This document shows, piece after piece, positions 25,847-34,693 of a stretch of 64,000 nucleotides of DNA (position 1 is the first letter of the stretch; each line of letters opens with the position of its first letter). The notes below the pieces were generated by a model that saw only the letters and a program-made list of their open reading frames with translations, had not been told where the DNA came from and ran no database searches. The translations under genes were made by a program, and so were the position numbers. The DNA is taken from assembly GCF_000235445.1 (NCBI RefSeq), contig NZ_JH378831.1:1-64000 (forward strand), given 5' to 3'. The DNA comes from Johnsonella ignava ATCC 51276. Its GTDB lineage: Bacteria; Bacillota; Clostridia; Lachnospirales; Lachnospiraceae.

Positions 25847-27124
25847 CTAATCTTTCTTTCTTCTGTATAACCTATGACCGCCAGCCCTAAGCGCATAATC
25901 TGTAGTATGATAAACCGGGAGTCCCAACCTGGGAGCTGCTTTAGATACTGTATTCGTTCAGTCCTCGCAGGTTCCTACAATTACGGCCTCCGCACCCATC
26001 TTCTTTAACTGCAGAACTTTTTCCGCCTGTCCGGGGCATATACCCGGAAGTTCACATCTGAATCTTCCGTTAACTTCTTTCATTCTTTTGCATTTTACGG
26101 AGCCAACTATCTCTGCACCCATGTCATTTGCAACCTGGGCAAGGCGATCATACTGTGCCCCGCACTCACATTCTATGAATCCCACTTTTCTGTGGTCTTC
26201 AATAAACGGCATTGAAACTATTATTCCTCCAAGAGTCTTAACTACCGGAGCATTTTCCTCTCCATGCTTACCTGTAAAGGGTCCTCCCAGAAGTATCTCT
26301 CCATGCGGCTCTATATAGCCTCCGCATGCATCTATATAATCCTTTATACATGCCCCTATCGGAACATCCATAAATACTTTCGGCTCATTTACTCTACCTG
26401 CTACAGTAATATCCTTTGTGATCACAGGCATCTTATCTTCTATCGCACGTGCAACATTTTTAAGGGTCTCAACATTGCTGACTATAGTTTTTGCTTCAAT
26501 CGGCAGGGCACCCGGAGGCAGTTCAATACCTATAAGTTCCCTTATAATAACCCTCTCATCACCCGCCGGATACATATCAGGCAGGAATTTGATCTGTATA
26601 TTGTCATATTTTTTTGCCGCTTTTGCAATGGCAATCATCTCTTTTTGGTGTTTAGGCTTTATAGCAACATATCCCTTAGGAGCACCGGTTATATCCATAA
26701 CATATTTCATACCCCTAAGTATTATATCCGGATCATGAAGAATCAAATTCATATTATGGCTTAAAAGCGGCTCACATTCTGCAGCATTTGCTATAAAAAC
26801 ACCATCTTCAAGTCTTGATTTGTACTTTACATGTGCAGGGAAACCTGCACCTCCGGCTCCAACTATGCCGGCTTTTTGTATAAGCTCAAGGTGATCCTCT
26901 CCCTCAAGTCTTACATAATCATTAAAATCTACTTTTCCGTCATATTCTATTTCGATTTTGTTCTCATCAACAAACGACACACTTCCGGTTACGCTTGCAT
27001 GTATATTTGCGCCCAACCCTGTAGGCTCGGCAATGAGCTGCCCACGCTTTACCTCATCGCCCGCCTCAACGATGGGCTTGCAAGGGGCCCCCACATGCTG
27101 CCTGAGCGGTAACACAACCTTCAT
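25847..27124 (-). CDS. prdC: Proline reductase-associated electron transfer protein PrdC, selenoprotein (Sec389)
   Basis: 425 residues when the TGA at 25958-25960 is decoded as selenocysteine. The frame stays open for 36 codons beyond it to TAG at 25847-25849. The junction reads VGTCED-U-TNTVSKAAPRLGLPVY, a CxxU motif (C386, U389). The N-terminal half is RnfC-like (GIVGAGGAGFPAHVKYKSRL, then NAAECEPLLSHN), suggesting NADH/flavin-linked electron transfer toward the reductase. The start at 27124 (MKVVLPLRQHVG) follows AAAAGGAGG; an upstream in-frame start at 27163 lacks a site. From memory, PrdC is reported as a selenoprotein in some relatives. Confidence 0.92.
25922..25934 (-). promoter_or_regulatory. 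Candidate SECIS hairpin in prdC
   Basis: On the minus strand TCCCA GGT TGGGA is a perfect 5-bp stem with a GGU apical loop, starting 23 nucleotides after the UGA. The GGU loop resembles the G-U-containing loops of characterised bacterial SECIS elements. The stem is short, so this is weaker than the prdB case. Confidence 0.5.
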
Positions 27125-27563
27125 AAATAATTTCCTCCTTTTACTCTTATGGTGTAAAACCATTATTACTACATATGAAATGAAAGCCTGAACTTAAATT
27201 CAGATATTTATCAATATGAAATAAAACTCTGAACTTAAATTCAGATATTTATACACACCTCAAAGCCTGCAGTAAAGAAAATATCAATAAATCTTCAATA
27301 CCGCAAGCAGTGTTATATATCTTTGTCGTTAAATAATCAACTAGGGATTTTAAAAATATACAATGAAATATCCGCATTTAGAATCTCTGATGATCTCTAG
27401 CCAGCTATTGAGCATGAACATCCGGCTTTTATCAAAAATAATATCATATGTTTTATCACATACGGTATTCTAACATTGTGAAGTTTTTTTTTCAAGATAG
27501 TACTAAATTTTCGGCTTTATACACTAAAAGTAGATATGAAATTTGTGCATACTGTATATTGAC
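27125..27563. other. Region upstream of prdC
   Basis: About 440 bp without an ORF. It includes the two palindrome-containing repeats at 27188-27252. The prd cluster promoter should be here. No convincing -24/-12 (GG-N10-GC) or -35/-10 pair was identified by eye. Confidence 0.5.
27188..27252 (-). repeat. Paired palindromic direct repeats upstream of prdC
   Basis: A 24-bp sequence, CTGAACTTAAATTCAGATATTTAT (given here in blocks CTGAACTTAAATTCAG + ATATTTAT), occurs identically at 27188-27211 and 27229-27252. The period is 41 bp, about four helical turns. The first 16 bp are themselves an imperfect palindrome (CTGAA...TTCAG). They lie 65-130 bp upstream of the prdC start, a position suited to a regulator binding two dyads on one DNA face. 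Confidence 0.6.
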
Positions 27564-27620
27564 TTTTTTAATATATAAATAAATATTGATTAAATCAGTA
27601 TTTATTTATATATTAAAAAA
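27564..27620. repeat. 22-bp perfect AT-only inverted repeat
   Basis: The left arm (27564-27585, TTTTTTAATATATAAATAAA then TA) is exactly complementary to the right arm at 27599-27620. The 13-base centre TTGATTAAATCAG is also largely self-complementary. It may be a low-GC terminator or a cruciform-prone site between the ECF gene end and the prd promoter region. Confidence 0.55.
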
Positions 27621-27660
27621 CTGTAGAAGTATGATATTTAATCCACTTTTACAGTTTTTT
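27615..27660 (-). terminator. Terminator after the ECF transporter gene
   Basis: The arms AAAAAACTGTAGAAG and CTTTTACAGTTTTTT pair with one mismatch around a 16-base loop. Both flanks are A/T runs, so it can act in either direction. It lies 14 bp past the ECF gene stop. Confidence 0.7.
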
Positions 27661-27673
27661 TATTTAAAATTAT

Positions 27674-28306
27674 CTATTTTACAGTCGAAATACGTTTATT
27701 TGTGATTTGACCGCTTATTATATTAAACAGTCCTGCTTTTTTAAGTGCCGGTCTCAAAGCTGTATATACAAATACTACCACTACTACGCATACTGCCGCA
27801 TTTATTGTAGTTGCAAGCCCTGAGAGTTTTGCAATAATACTTACGGCTTTTACATCCATTCCTAAATAATATCTGTTGAAAAAAAATCCAAACAGAGGAT
27901 CCATTATTACATTAAATCCCAATGCCACAGCACTTGAAATCAATGTCCATTTAAAAACATATGATTTTTCATCATGCTCATTGATATGTGCTATCTTATG
28001 TGCTATAAATCCCGCTATAAATCCTATACAAAATTTAAGTATAAAGGTTTTTGGAGCACTTGTCTGATACCTCGGATCCATAAGATCTGCAACCGACATG
28101 CCTATACTTCCTGCAAAACCGCCATATTCACCTCCTAAAAGCAGTGCCGCAAGCACACATATTGCATTTCCGACATGAAGTGCAGTATGTTCACCGTTTG
28201 GAGTCGGGATCGGTATTTTCAGATAAGTAAACGCTGCATAACACAGTGCTGCCATAAGCGCAGTAAAACTTATCTTATAAATAAGTGAGCTGTTTTGTCT
28301 TTCCAT
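27674..28306 (-). CDS. ECF transporter S component, substrate unassigned
   Basis: 210 residues from the chosen start. Five to six hydrophobic segments are visible, with the S-component type motif LLGGEYGGFAGSIGMSVADL at about residue 60. S components bind a vitamin or precursor and work with a shared energising EcfAAT module located elsewhere. The neighbouring upstream gene is thiN, so thiamine or a pyrimidine precursor is conceivable, but the fold is closer in look to the riboflavin-type S family (PF07155). The start at 28306 follows GGAGGTAATT; the in-frame upstream extension to 28393 has no ribosome site. Confidence 0.8.
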   Translation of the reverse strand: MERQNSSLIYKISFTALMAALCYAAFTYLKIPIPTPNGEHTALHVGNAICVLAALLLGGEYGGFAGSIGMSVADLMDPRYQTSAPKTFILKFCIGFIAGFIAHKIAHINEHDEKSYVFKWTLISSAVALGFNVIMDPLFGFFFNRYYLGMDVKAVSIIAKLSGLATTINAAVCVVVVVFVYTALRPALKKAGLFNIISGQITNKRISTVK

Positions 28307-28429
28307 AATTACCTCCGGTATATACCAAATATAAATTATAATGGAAGTGTTAATATATGTAATACATATTAAAATCTCCGCTTCCTGCAACATATAATAG
28401 CATAAAAATGGACTTTTCAGTATTGCCGG

Positions 28430-29137
28430 TTATTTATTATTTGACCAGTCCGGTTTTTTGTCTCTGCTTTCTATAACCATAACCGCACCATCTTCAAAAC
28501 TTACATATCCACTTGGCTCTATAAGTTCATTGCTTATTGTTAAGCTTGGATTTAACCAGCTGTCAAGAACCTGTGTCCTAAGCGGATACTTAAATCCTGT
28601 AATATAAAAGTTTGAAACAGGTCTGTAAGTTGAAAAAAAAGCAATATACTTTCCATATAGATTTGATCTGTTAAGCTCAAATGACGATTTTCTGAAATAG
28701 ATTTTATTAAATTCATCAAAAATATATACATCTACATCATTTTTTATACATTTATATGCCAGATATATATTGGCGAAGGTGTGATCCATCCTGCCGCCAA
28801 GACAGTTTAACATATATATTTTTCTTATGCGGGCTTTTATACACTCATCTACTGCAAGTTCAGTATCGGAAGCATCTTTTATAGGATTATGCCTTATTAT
28901 CCTTATATCCTTTTTGTCAATATATTTTTTCAAAATCCCTTTTCCTACCGAATCAAAATCTCCAAGAATTATATCAGGAACTATATTTATTGAATCAAGT
29001 GCCTCAAGCCCCGAATCAACAGCAAATATAAGCTCATTGTCCTTTTTATTTATTAAAAAGTTTTTTACAAACGCTTTATCTGAAGGCTTTCCTGCGATCA
29101 AATATACACTTTCAGGTGTTTTTTTTAAGATGCCCAT
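28430..29137 (-). CDS. thiN: Thiamine diphosphokinase
   Basis: 235 residues. Family features include FAVDSGLEALDSINIVPDIILGDFDSVGK in the N-terminal half (Asp residues of the active site) and KDASDTELAVDECI in the middle, then GGRMDHTFANIYL. It transfers pyrophosphate from ATP to thiamine to make the cofactor thiamine diphosphate. It follows rpe by 20 bp in the conserved prkC-rsgA-rpe-thiN arrangement, with a GGGAG site before the ATG. Confidence 0.95.
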   Translation of the reverse strand: MGILKKTPESVYLIAGKPSDKAFVKNFLINKKDNELIFAVDSGLEALDSINIVPDIILGDFDSVGKGILKKYIDKKDIRIIRHNPIKDASDTELAVDECIKARIRKIYMLNCLGGRMDHTFANIYLAYKCIKNDVDVYIFDEFNKIYFRKSSFELNRSNLYGKYIAFFSTYRPVSNFYITGFKYPLRTQVLDSWLNPSLTISNELIEPSGYVSFEDGAVMVIESRDKKPDWSNNK

Positions 29138-29157
29138 AATAAACTCCCGTTTTTAAA

Positions 29158-29817
29158 TTACTCTCTTTCTTCAAGCAGACCTTTTAAAAATCTTATATTA
29201 TCTGAAATATCACCTGAAAATATTGCTGAACCCGCAACTATATTATCCGCACCAGCCTCTGCTATATCTGCGATATTTTCCTTATTTACTCCCCCGTCAA
29301 CCTGTATTGAATATGAAAGTGCATTATCTGATTTTATTGCTTTAAGGCGTTCTATCTTTCTTTTAGTATATTCTATAAACTGCTGTCCGCCAAACCCCGG
29401 ATTTACACTCATCACAAGCACCATATCCACAAAAGGCAGTATCTCATCAAGAAGAAGTACAGGAGTTGCAGGATTTAATGCAACACCGGTTTTTTTACCG
29501 CTTTTTCTGATTTTTTCAAGTGCACTGTCAAGGTGTCTGCAAGTCTCTATATGCAGTGTGATAGAATCAGCCCCTGCATATATCATATCATCAATATATC
29601 TTTCAGGTGCTTCAACCATCATATGTACATCAAGAAACATATCTGTATATTTTCTCAATGATTTTATAACAGGCGGACCAAAAGAAATATTCGGAACATA
29701 CATCCCATCCATAATATCAAGATGAAGACTTCTTATGCCGTTTAATTTTAATATATCAATCTGACTCCTTAAATTAACAAAATCAGCAGCCAGCAAAGAC
29801 GGTGATAAAGTAACCAT
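29158..29817 (-). CDS. rpe: Ribulose-phosphate 3-epimerase
   Basis: 219 residues, a standard TIM-barrel Rpe. Signature blocks are LSPSLLAADFVNL, LHLDIMDGMYVPNISFGPPV, DVHMMVEAPERY, VMSVNPGFGGQQFI and QVDGGVNKENI, carrying the metal-binding His/Asp residues. It interconverts ribulose 5-phosphate and xylulose 5-phosphate in the pentose phosphate pathway. Its ATG overlaps the rsgA stop (TGATG), so the two are translationally coupled. Confidence 0.97.
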   Translation of the reverse strand: MVTLSPSLLAADFVNLRSQIDILKLNGIRSLHLDIMDGMYVPNISFGPPVIKSLRKYTDMFLDVHMMVEAPERYIDDMIYAGADSITLHIETCRHLDSALEKIRKSGKKTGVALNPATPVLLLDEILPFVDMVLVMSVNPGFGGQQFIEYTKRKIERLKAIKSDNALSYSIQVDGGVNKENIADIAEAGADNIVAGSAIFSGDISDNIRFLKGLLEERE

Positions 29818-30686
29818 CAGTACCTCCTCTTATTTGCAAGTTCATTATATATTTTTACATAATTGTCGTACCTTAACCGTGATACTGTATTATCATCAAG
29901 AGCCTGTTTTACCGCACATCCCGGCTCTGATATATGAGAGCAAAGTGCAAACCTGCATTTCTTACCGGGTTTTGTAAACTCAGGATAATATTCTCTAAGG
30001 CTTTCTTTTTCAAGTCCTTCAAGCGACACAGAGGTAAACCCGGGTGTATCAAATATACAGGTTGTCTTATCAACTATAAATACCTGTGAATGTCTTGTAG
30101 TATGCTTACCTCTTTCAATTTTTCTGCTTATCTCGCCTGTCTGCATATCAGCCATAGGAAACAGGCGATTTGTTATTGAAGATTTTCCAACACCTGAAGG
30201 ACCGGCAAAAAGTGTAGTCTTGCCTTTAAGAAATGCCCTGAGGTCTTCCATTCCATACCCATCACTTGCACTTATTACTATATTTTCATAGCCTGCTCTT
30301 TTATATGCTTTGACATAATCCGGAATATCAGGACTTAAATCATTTTTATTCCAAAGTATGGCAGCATCAAATCCCTGAAGTTTTATACTTATAAGGTATT
30401 TATCAAGCATGCACAGCTGTGGCTTCGGCTTAAAAAAAGACAATACTGTCAAAATAATATCAATATTTGCCGCTGCAGGGCGTAAAAGCTCATTCTTTCT
30501 GGGAAGTATATTTATTATATTTCCATTTTTTCCTGCAGCATCTAAAATTTCAAATTCCGCATTATCCCCCACAAGCGGTTTTATATCATTGCGCCTGAAC
30601 AGTCCTTTTGCCCTGCATTCATATATATCTCCGCCATACAGCACATAGTAAAATCCCGCTATGCCTTTTATTATTTTTCCTTCCAT
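29817..30686 (-). CDS. rsgA: Ribosome small-subunit biogenesis GTPase RsgA
   Basis: 289 residues. The domains are an N-terminal OB fold, a circularly permuted GTPase (WNKNDL as G4 precedes GPSGVGKSSITN as G1 at about residue 165 and DTPGFTS as G3) and a C-terminal zinc-binding segment (CRFALCSHISEPGCAVKQAL). It acts in late 30S maturation. It lies directly downstream of prkC and overlaps rpe by the TGATG junction. The ribosome site upstream of the ATG is weak. Confidence 0.97.
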   Translation of the reverse strand: MEGKIIKGIAGFYYVLYGGDIYECRAKGLFRRNDIKPLVGDNAEFEILDAAGKNGNIINILPRKNELLRPAAANIDIILTVLSFFKPKPQLCMLDKYLISIKLQGFDAAILWNKNDLSPDIPDYVKAYKRAGYENIVISASDGYGMEDLRAFLKGKTTLFAGPSGVGKSSITNRLFPMADMQTGEISRKIERGKHTTRHSQVFIVDKTTCIFDTPGFTSVSLEGLEKESLREYYPEFTKPGKKCRFALCSHISEPGCAVKQALDDNTVSRLRYDNYVKIYNELANKRRY

Positions 30687-30708
30687 AAACTAAATTTAAA
30701 TTAAAGCT

Positions 30709-33018
30709 TTATTCCATTTTAAAGAATTCAACATTATATGACTTAAGTACATTCTGGCTGTCAGCCTCAACAACTTCTACCGTTCCCTGGTCTACACCGT
30801 AGGCTCCTTCAATATTCCTAAATCTTATCGGAAGTATTGTATCCCCCGTAATTTTTCTCGGTTCCATAAGAGTTGTATAAACATTCTGACCATTGACTGT
30901 CTGTTTAAGTCTTATCATTATATTTACACTTGTCGTTGATGAACCCGGACCGACAAGATCCGAGATATTATATGTGGCATCTATTGAAGCAACATATTTA
31001 TAATTTTTAGGTACTGTTGCGGCAGTGGTTGCTGCAGTAGTCTCAGGAGGTTTCGGACCAAGACTTAAAACATAGTCAATCTTACTGCCTTCGGGCAACA
31101 TAGCATTTTCCTCGGTAGACTGAGAAATTACACTTCCTTTAGGTACTGTATCATTATATTCACTTTTCACCTCTCCTGAGACAAGCTTTGAAGCTTTAAG
31201 TATTTTATTAACTTCGGCTTCAGTTTTTCCCACCAGCTTAGGCATCTTGACTTGTTTTATTTCTTTGCCTTTGCTTGAATATAAGGTTACACTTCCATTT
31301 TTGGTTGCAATTTCAGGATCATATTTTATAAGCATTCCCTGTTCTATATTATCATCAAACTGCTCTACGATAGTTACTTTTACACCATGACTCTCAAGTA
31401 CATTTCTGGCATTTTCCGCTGTCAACTTATCTATGCCTAACTTTTTTATATCAATCTTATCGGTACCGAGGCTTACTATAACCTCAACATTTGAATATTT
31501 TGCAATTTTTTCATTAGCACCGGGACTTTGTGATATAACATAATCTTTATCAACATTATCATTATATACACTTTCTTTAACCTTAAACTGCAATGAAAGT
31601 TCCTTAAGCCTCGCCTGTGCAAGATCCTGATTCATACCTGTCAAATCAGGAACAGTTACAAGATCTTCCTGTGAACTTTCTGAACTTGAATTACTGATTA
31701 TAAAACCTGATGTTGTAGTGTCTATTCTTTTATTTTTTTTGTCAAGCACACCGCTTATAACTATAAATATAAATACCAGTACAAAAACAAGTATAAATGC
31801 TATTATAATTCCCGCAATCGTCATAGCCTTGTCAAAACCTGTTCTTTCCTCATCAGGCTGCTCTAAAATATCTTCTTTGCTCACATTCCTTGGAATTGCA
31901 TTATTCCCTCTTGACATTCTATGAGCCTCTTCAATACGGTTGTTGTCAGATTTATCCTTTCTGACATCATTTTTTATATCATTATTATACCTGTTGTAGA
32001 TTTGAGATTGACTGTTTACAGGTGCCTGAGCACCATCCGCCTGAATATCTTCTTTATAATTTCTTCTTCCTTCCGGTGCTGCATCTAAAATTTGTCCAAT
32101 TTTTACATTATCAGATCTTCTGACAGGAGAATAAAATAGTGTATCACCTTTTAAAGACTTTTTTTCTTCTTCCTCTTTTTTAAGGCTTTCCTTGCGTTCT
32201 TCCTTTGCAATTGCTCTTCTAAGGTCTGCAATAAGACTGCCAATATCATTATACCTTCTTTCAGGCCTTTTCTGTATACATCTTAAAATAATCCTCTCTA
32301 AATCCTCATTTATATCAGGATACCTTACACTTGGAGGTATAGGAGCATCTTCAACATGTGCAAGTGCTACACTGACTGCGGTAGAGCCTTCAAACGGAGG
32401 TCTTCCGCATACCATCTCATACATTGTAACACCAAGTGAGTATATATCGCTCCTTTCATCAATAATTCCACCTTTTGCCTGTTCAGGTGAGATATAATAA
32501 ACAGAACCTATTGCCATATTGAGCGGTTCAGATGATGCTGCACCCGCTATTCCAAAATCAGCTACTTTAACACATGAGTTTTTTGATAATATTATATTTT
32601 GAGGTTTTATGTCTCGATGTATAATGCCTCTTTCATGTGCGACCCTAATACCCAGCGCCACACTAAGAGATATACTTGCAGCACTGATAAAATCAAGCCT
32701 GCCTTTTCTGGCTATATATGCCTTAAGTGTGCTGCCTTCAATAAGCTCCATAACTATAAAATGAATCTTTCCATCATCAACTACGTCATATACTCTTACT
32801 ATATGTTCATTTTCAAGTTTTGCAGCCGACTGTGCTTCTATTTTAAACCTTTTTACAAATCCCTCATCATCTGCAAATTCATCTTTAAGTACCTTGATTG
32901 CAACAAATCTTTCAAGTGTATGACATCTTGCTCTATATACATCAGACATTCCGCCTGAACCAATTTTTTCTATAATTTCATATCTGTTTAGAAGAAATGT
33001 TCCGGGTCTTAATATCAT
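30709..33018 (-). CDS. prkC: PASTA-domain Ser/Thr protein kinase (PrkC/Stk)
   Basis: 769 residues. An N-terminal kinase domain covers about residues 12-270, with IGSGGMSDVYRA glycine loop, VAIKVLKDE lysine, HRDIKPQNII catalytic loop and VADFGIAG. A charged juxtamembrane region precedes a single TM segment near residue 410 (IAGIIIAFILVFVLVFIFIV). Three extracellular PASTA repeats follow (VPDLTGMNQDLA, IKKLGIDKLTAEN, MPKLVGKTEAEV). A Thr/Ala linker and an extra roughly 100-residue C-terminal beta domain end the protein. It senses peptidoglycan or lipid II and signals to growth and division. Its start overlaps the phosphatase stop (ATGA). Confidence 0.96.
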   Translation of the reverse strand: MILRPGTFLLNRYEIIEKIGSGGMSDVYRARCHTLERFVAIKVLKDEFADDEGFVKRFKIEAQSAAKLENEHIVRVYDVVDDGKIHFIVMELIEGSTLKAYIARKGRLDFISAASISLSVALGIRVAHERGIIHRDIKPQNIILSKNSCVKVADFGIAGAASSEPLNMAIGSVYYISPEQAKGGIIDERSDIYSLGVTMYEMVCGRPPFEGSTAVSVALAHVEDAPIPPSVRYPDINEDLERIILRCIQKRPERRYNDIGSLIADLRRAIAKEERKESLKKEEEEKKSLKGDTLFYSPVRRSDNVKIGQILDAAPEGRRNYKEDIQADGAQAPVNSQSQIYNRYNNDIKNDVRKDKSDNNRIEEAHRMSRGNNAIPRNVSKEDILEQPDEERTGFDKAMTIAGIIIAFILVFVLVFIFIVISGVLDKKNKRIDTTTSGFIISNSSSESSQEDLVTVPDLTGMNQDLAQARLKELSLQFKVKESVYNDNVDKDYVISQSPGANEKIAKYSNVEVIVSLGTDKIDIKKLGIDKLTAENARNVLESHGVKVTIVEQFDDNIEQGMLIKYDPEIATKNGSVTLYSSKGKEIKQVKMPKLVGKTEAEVNKILKASKLVSGEVKSEYNDTVPKGSVISQSTEENAMLPEGSKIDYVLSLGPKPPETTAATTAATVPKNYKYVASIDATYNISDLVGPGSSTTSVNIMIRLKQTVNGQNVYTTLMEPRKITGDTILPIRFRNIEGAYGVDQGTVEVVEADSQNVLKSYNVEFFKME

Positions 33019-33788
33019 AAATCCACCTCATCAACACCGTAATTGTCTGAAGTTACTAAAATCACAGATATATTATCTACACCACCCCGATTGTTAGCTA
33101 AGGCAACAAGTGTTTTGGCAGCATTATCAATGTCCCCGGCATTTCTCACTGTCTCTAATATATCATCGTCATACAGCATATTAGTCAGTCCGTCAGAGCA
33201 CAGCAGTATTACATCCCTGTCATTAAAATCCATTTCAAATATATCTATATCTATATCTTTTTTTACACCAACTGCACGAGTTATAAGATTTTTATTTTGC
33301 TCATACTCAATACTGTTTCTGTCCATAAATCCCTTTAAAACCATCTCTTCAACATAGGAATGATCTCTTGTAATCTGCCTTATACTGTCATTTACAATAT
33401 AAAGCCTGCTGTCTCCTACATTACATACATATAGAATGCCTTCTGTAATACTTGCAGCAACCAGAGTTGTACCCATACCATGAAGATTATCGTTGTTTAA
33501 AGCCTCCTTATAAATAGACATGTTGGCGTAGCATATTGCATCTGCGAGTACCTTTGACGGCTTATTTTCTTTTTTTGTATTTACATTACCGGTACTGTTT
33601 TGAGTCATATAAGCCAAAAGATATTCTATCGCAGAGTTTGAAGCATATCCTCCGGCTTTTTCACCACCCATACCGTCTGCCACTATATATAAATTCGGCA
33701 AGCATCCTACCGGTTTGATGCTGGTAAAAATACTATCCTGGTTGGCAGCACGTGCCATGCCCTTATCAGACAATGCAGCTACACGCAT
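33015..33788 (-). CDS. stp: PP2C-type Ser/Thr phosphatase (Stp/PrpC)
   Basis: 257 residues from the chosen start. PP2C metal-binding motifs are visible: DKGMARAANQDS, YIVADGMGGEKAGGYAS, GTTLVAASI, VGDSRLYIV, LLCSDGLTNMLYDDDI and NRGGVDNISVILV. It reverses phosphorylation by the adjacent PASTA kinase, to which it is coupled by a 4-base overlap. The start at 33788 (MRVAALSDKG) is preferred because AGGAGGG lies 9 bases before it. The in-frame ATG at 33797 is too close to that site, and the longer frame to 33881 has none. Confidence 0.95.
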   Translation of the reverse strand: MRVAALSDKGMARAANQDSIFTSIKPVGCLPNLYIVADGMGGEKAGGYASNSAIEYLLAYMTQNSTGNVNTKKENKPSKVLADAICYANMSIYKEALNNDNLHGMGTTLVAASITEGILYVCNVGDSRLYIVNDSIRQITRDHSYVEEMVLKGFMDRNSIEYEQNKNLITRAVGVKKDIDIDIFEMDFNDRDVILLCSDGLTNMLYDDDILETVRNAGDIDNAAKTLVALANNRGGVDNISVILVTSDNYGVDEVDL

Positions 33789-33992
33789 ATCTGACATCCC
33801 TCCTGTAAAAAATATTTTATAGCATAGCAGTTTAATATATGCTGTATAAATTAATAAATTACATTTAAGTAAACTGCTCAAAAAACCTAATAGCTTTTAT
33901 AATATCATAAAATCACTTATATGAATAGTATAAAAAAGCAATGTAGCAATGCTCTCTTGTACGTTTATTATACTTAATATTGTAAAAAAATA

Positions 33993-34056
33993 TAAAAAAA
34001 GCCCACAAACTCTTTACTTATGCCTGTTAAAAGCAATTTAAAGTAGTTCGCAGACT
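33993..34056 (-). terminator. Long-stem terminator after the Thr-Ala-Gly repeat lipoprotein
   Basis: The minus-strand arms AGTCTGCGAACTACTTTA and TAAAGAGTTTGTGGGCT pair over 17 positions with several G-U pairs and one bulge, followed by a T run (complement 33994-34000). It separates the lipoprotein genes from stp-prkC. Confidence 0.85.
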
Positions 34057-34097
34057 TTTTAAATATAGATTTCATATCAATTAAATAAATAATAAAA

Positions 34098-34418
34098 TTA
34101 CCTTGCCTGTAATGATGAACCTGCCGCTGTCGAAGATGCTCCACCTGCTGCCTTAGTGGTTGAACCACCTGCTGCTGTAGTTGTAGCGCCTGCCGCCTTA
34201 GTGGTTGAGCTGCCTGCCGCTGTAGTTGCTCCGCCTGCCGCTGTGGTTGCCCCGCCCGCTGCTGTAGTTGAGCTGCCTGCTGCTGTGGTTGCCCCGCCTG
34301 CCGCTGTGGTTGCTCCGCCTGCCGCTGTGGTTGAGCTCTCACTGCTTGCATTTCCTCCGCATGCAGTCATACTTAATACAAGTGATCCTAAAACAAATGC
34401 TCCTAATAATTTTTTCAT
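34098..34418 (-). CDS. Small lipoprotein made of Thr-Ala-Gly/Ser repeats
   Basis: 106 residues. A signal peptide, MKKLLGAFVLGSLVLSMTAC, ends in a lipobox. After it comes almost nothing but repeats of the type TTAAGGA, TTAAGSS and TTKAAGG. No globular domain follows; the frame ends in SSLQAR. In related bacteria such Thr/Ala/Gly stretches act as spacers between the lipid anchor and a substrate-binding domain, so this may be a truncated lipoprotein or a free wall spacer. DNA repeats of 15-21 bp are visible at 34130-34340. It has AAAGGAG before the ATG and its own terminator, and lies between rlmN and stp. Confidence 0.75.
   Translation of the reverse strand: MKKLLGAFVLGSLVLSMTACGGNASSESSTTAAGGATTAAGGATTAAGSSTTAAGGATTAAGGATTAAGSSTTKAAGATTTAAGGSTTKAAGGASSTAAGSSLQAR
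34130..34340. repeat. Short tandem repeats inside the small lipoprotein gene
   Basis: Units such as GCTGTGGTTGCTCCGCCTGC and GCTGTAGTTGAGCTGCCTGC alternate on the plus strand, with degenerate third positions. They encode the Thr-Thr-Ala-Ala-Gly blocks. GC content is far above the surroundings. Such arrays can change unit number by slippage. Confidence 0.75.
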
Positions 34419-34693
34419 AATATCTCCTTTTATATATATAAATATAATTATTTATGTCTTAAACGTATAAGCTGATACCGCTAAAACATGGTGCTATAAT
34501 ATCACAAAATATTAAAGATTTCCAGTTTTTTATATTATTGACAATTTATCTCATTAAATCAGTTTCGGTAAACACCGGTTAAGCATCTTATATGCGAAAA
34601 TTTCAAGAACTTTTTATACTCTTATGCGGCTTTAGATAAAACCCACTCTAAATTTGTAATAAATATTATATAATAATCAGTTTTAATTATATT

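Noticed and set aside
27125..27563. Sigma-54 (-24/-12) promoter upstream of prdC
   Set aside because: prd genes are activated by a sigma-54-type regulator in some clostridia, but I found no GG-N10-GC element with good flanks in this region by eye.
33974..34351. Gln/Arg-rich ORF of 125 residues on the minus strand
   Set aside because: It is the shadow frame of the Thr-Ala-Gly repeat lipoprotein; its Gln-Arg repeats come from the same DNA repeats, and it has no signal or start site of its own.
34156..34470. Ala/Val/Pro-rich ORF on the plus strand over the same repeats
   Set aside because: It is the antisense reading of the lipoprotein repeats. No ribosome site and no domain.
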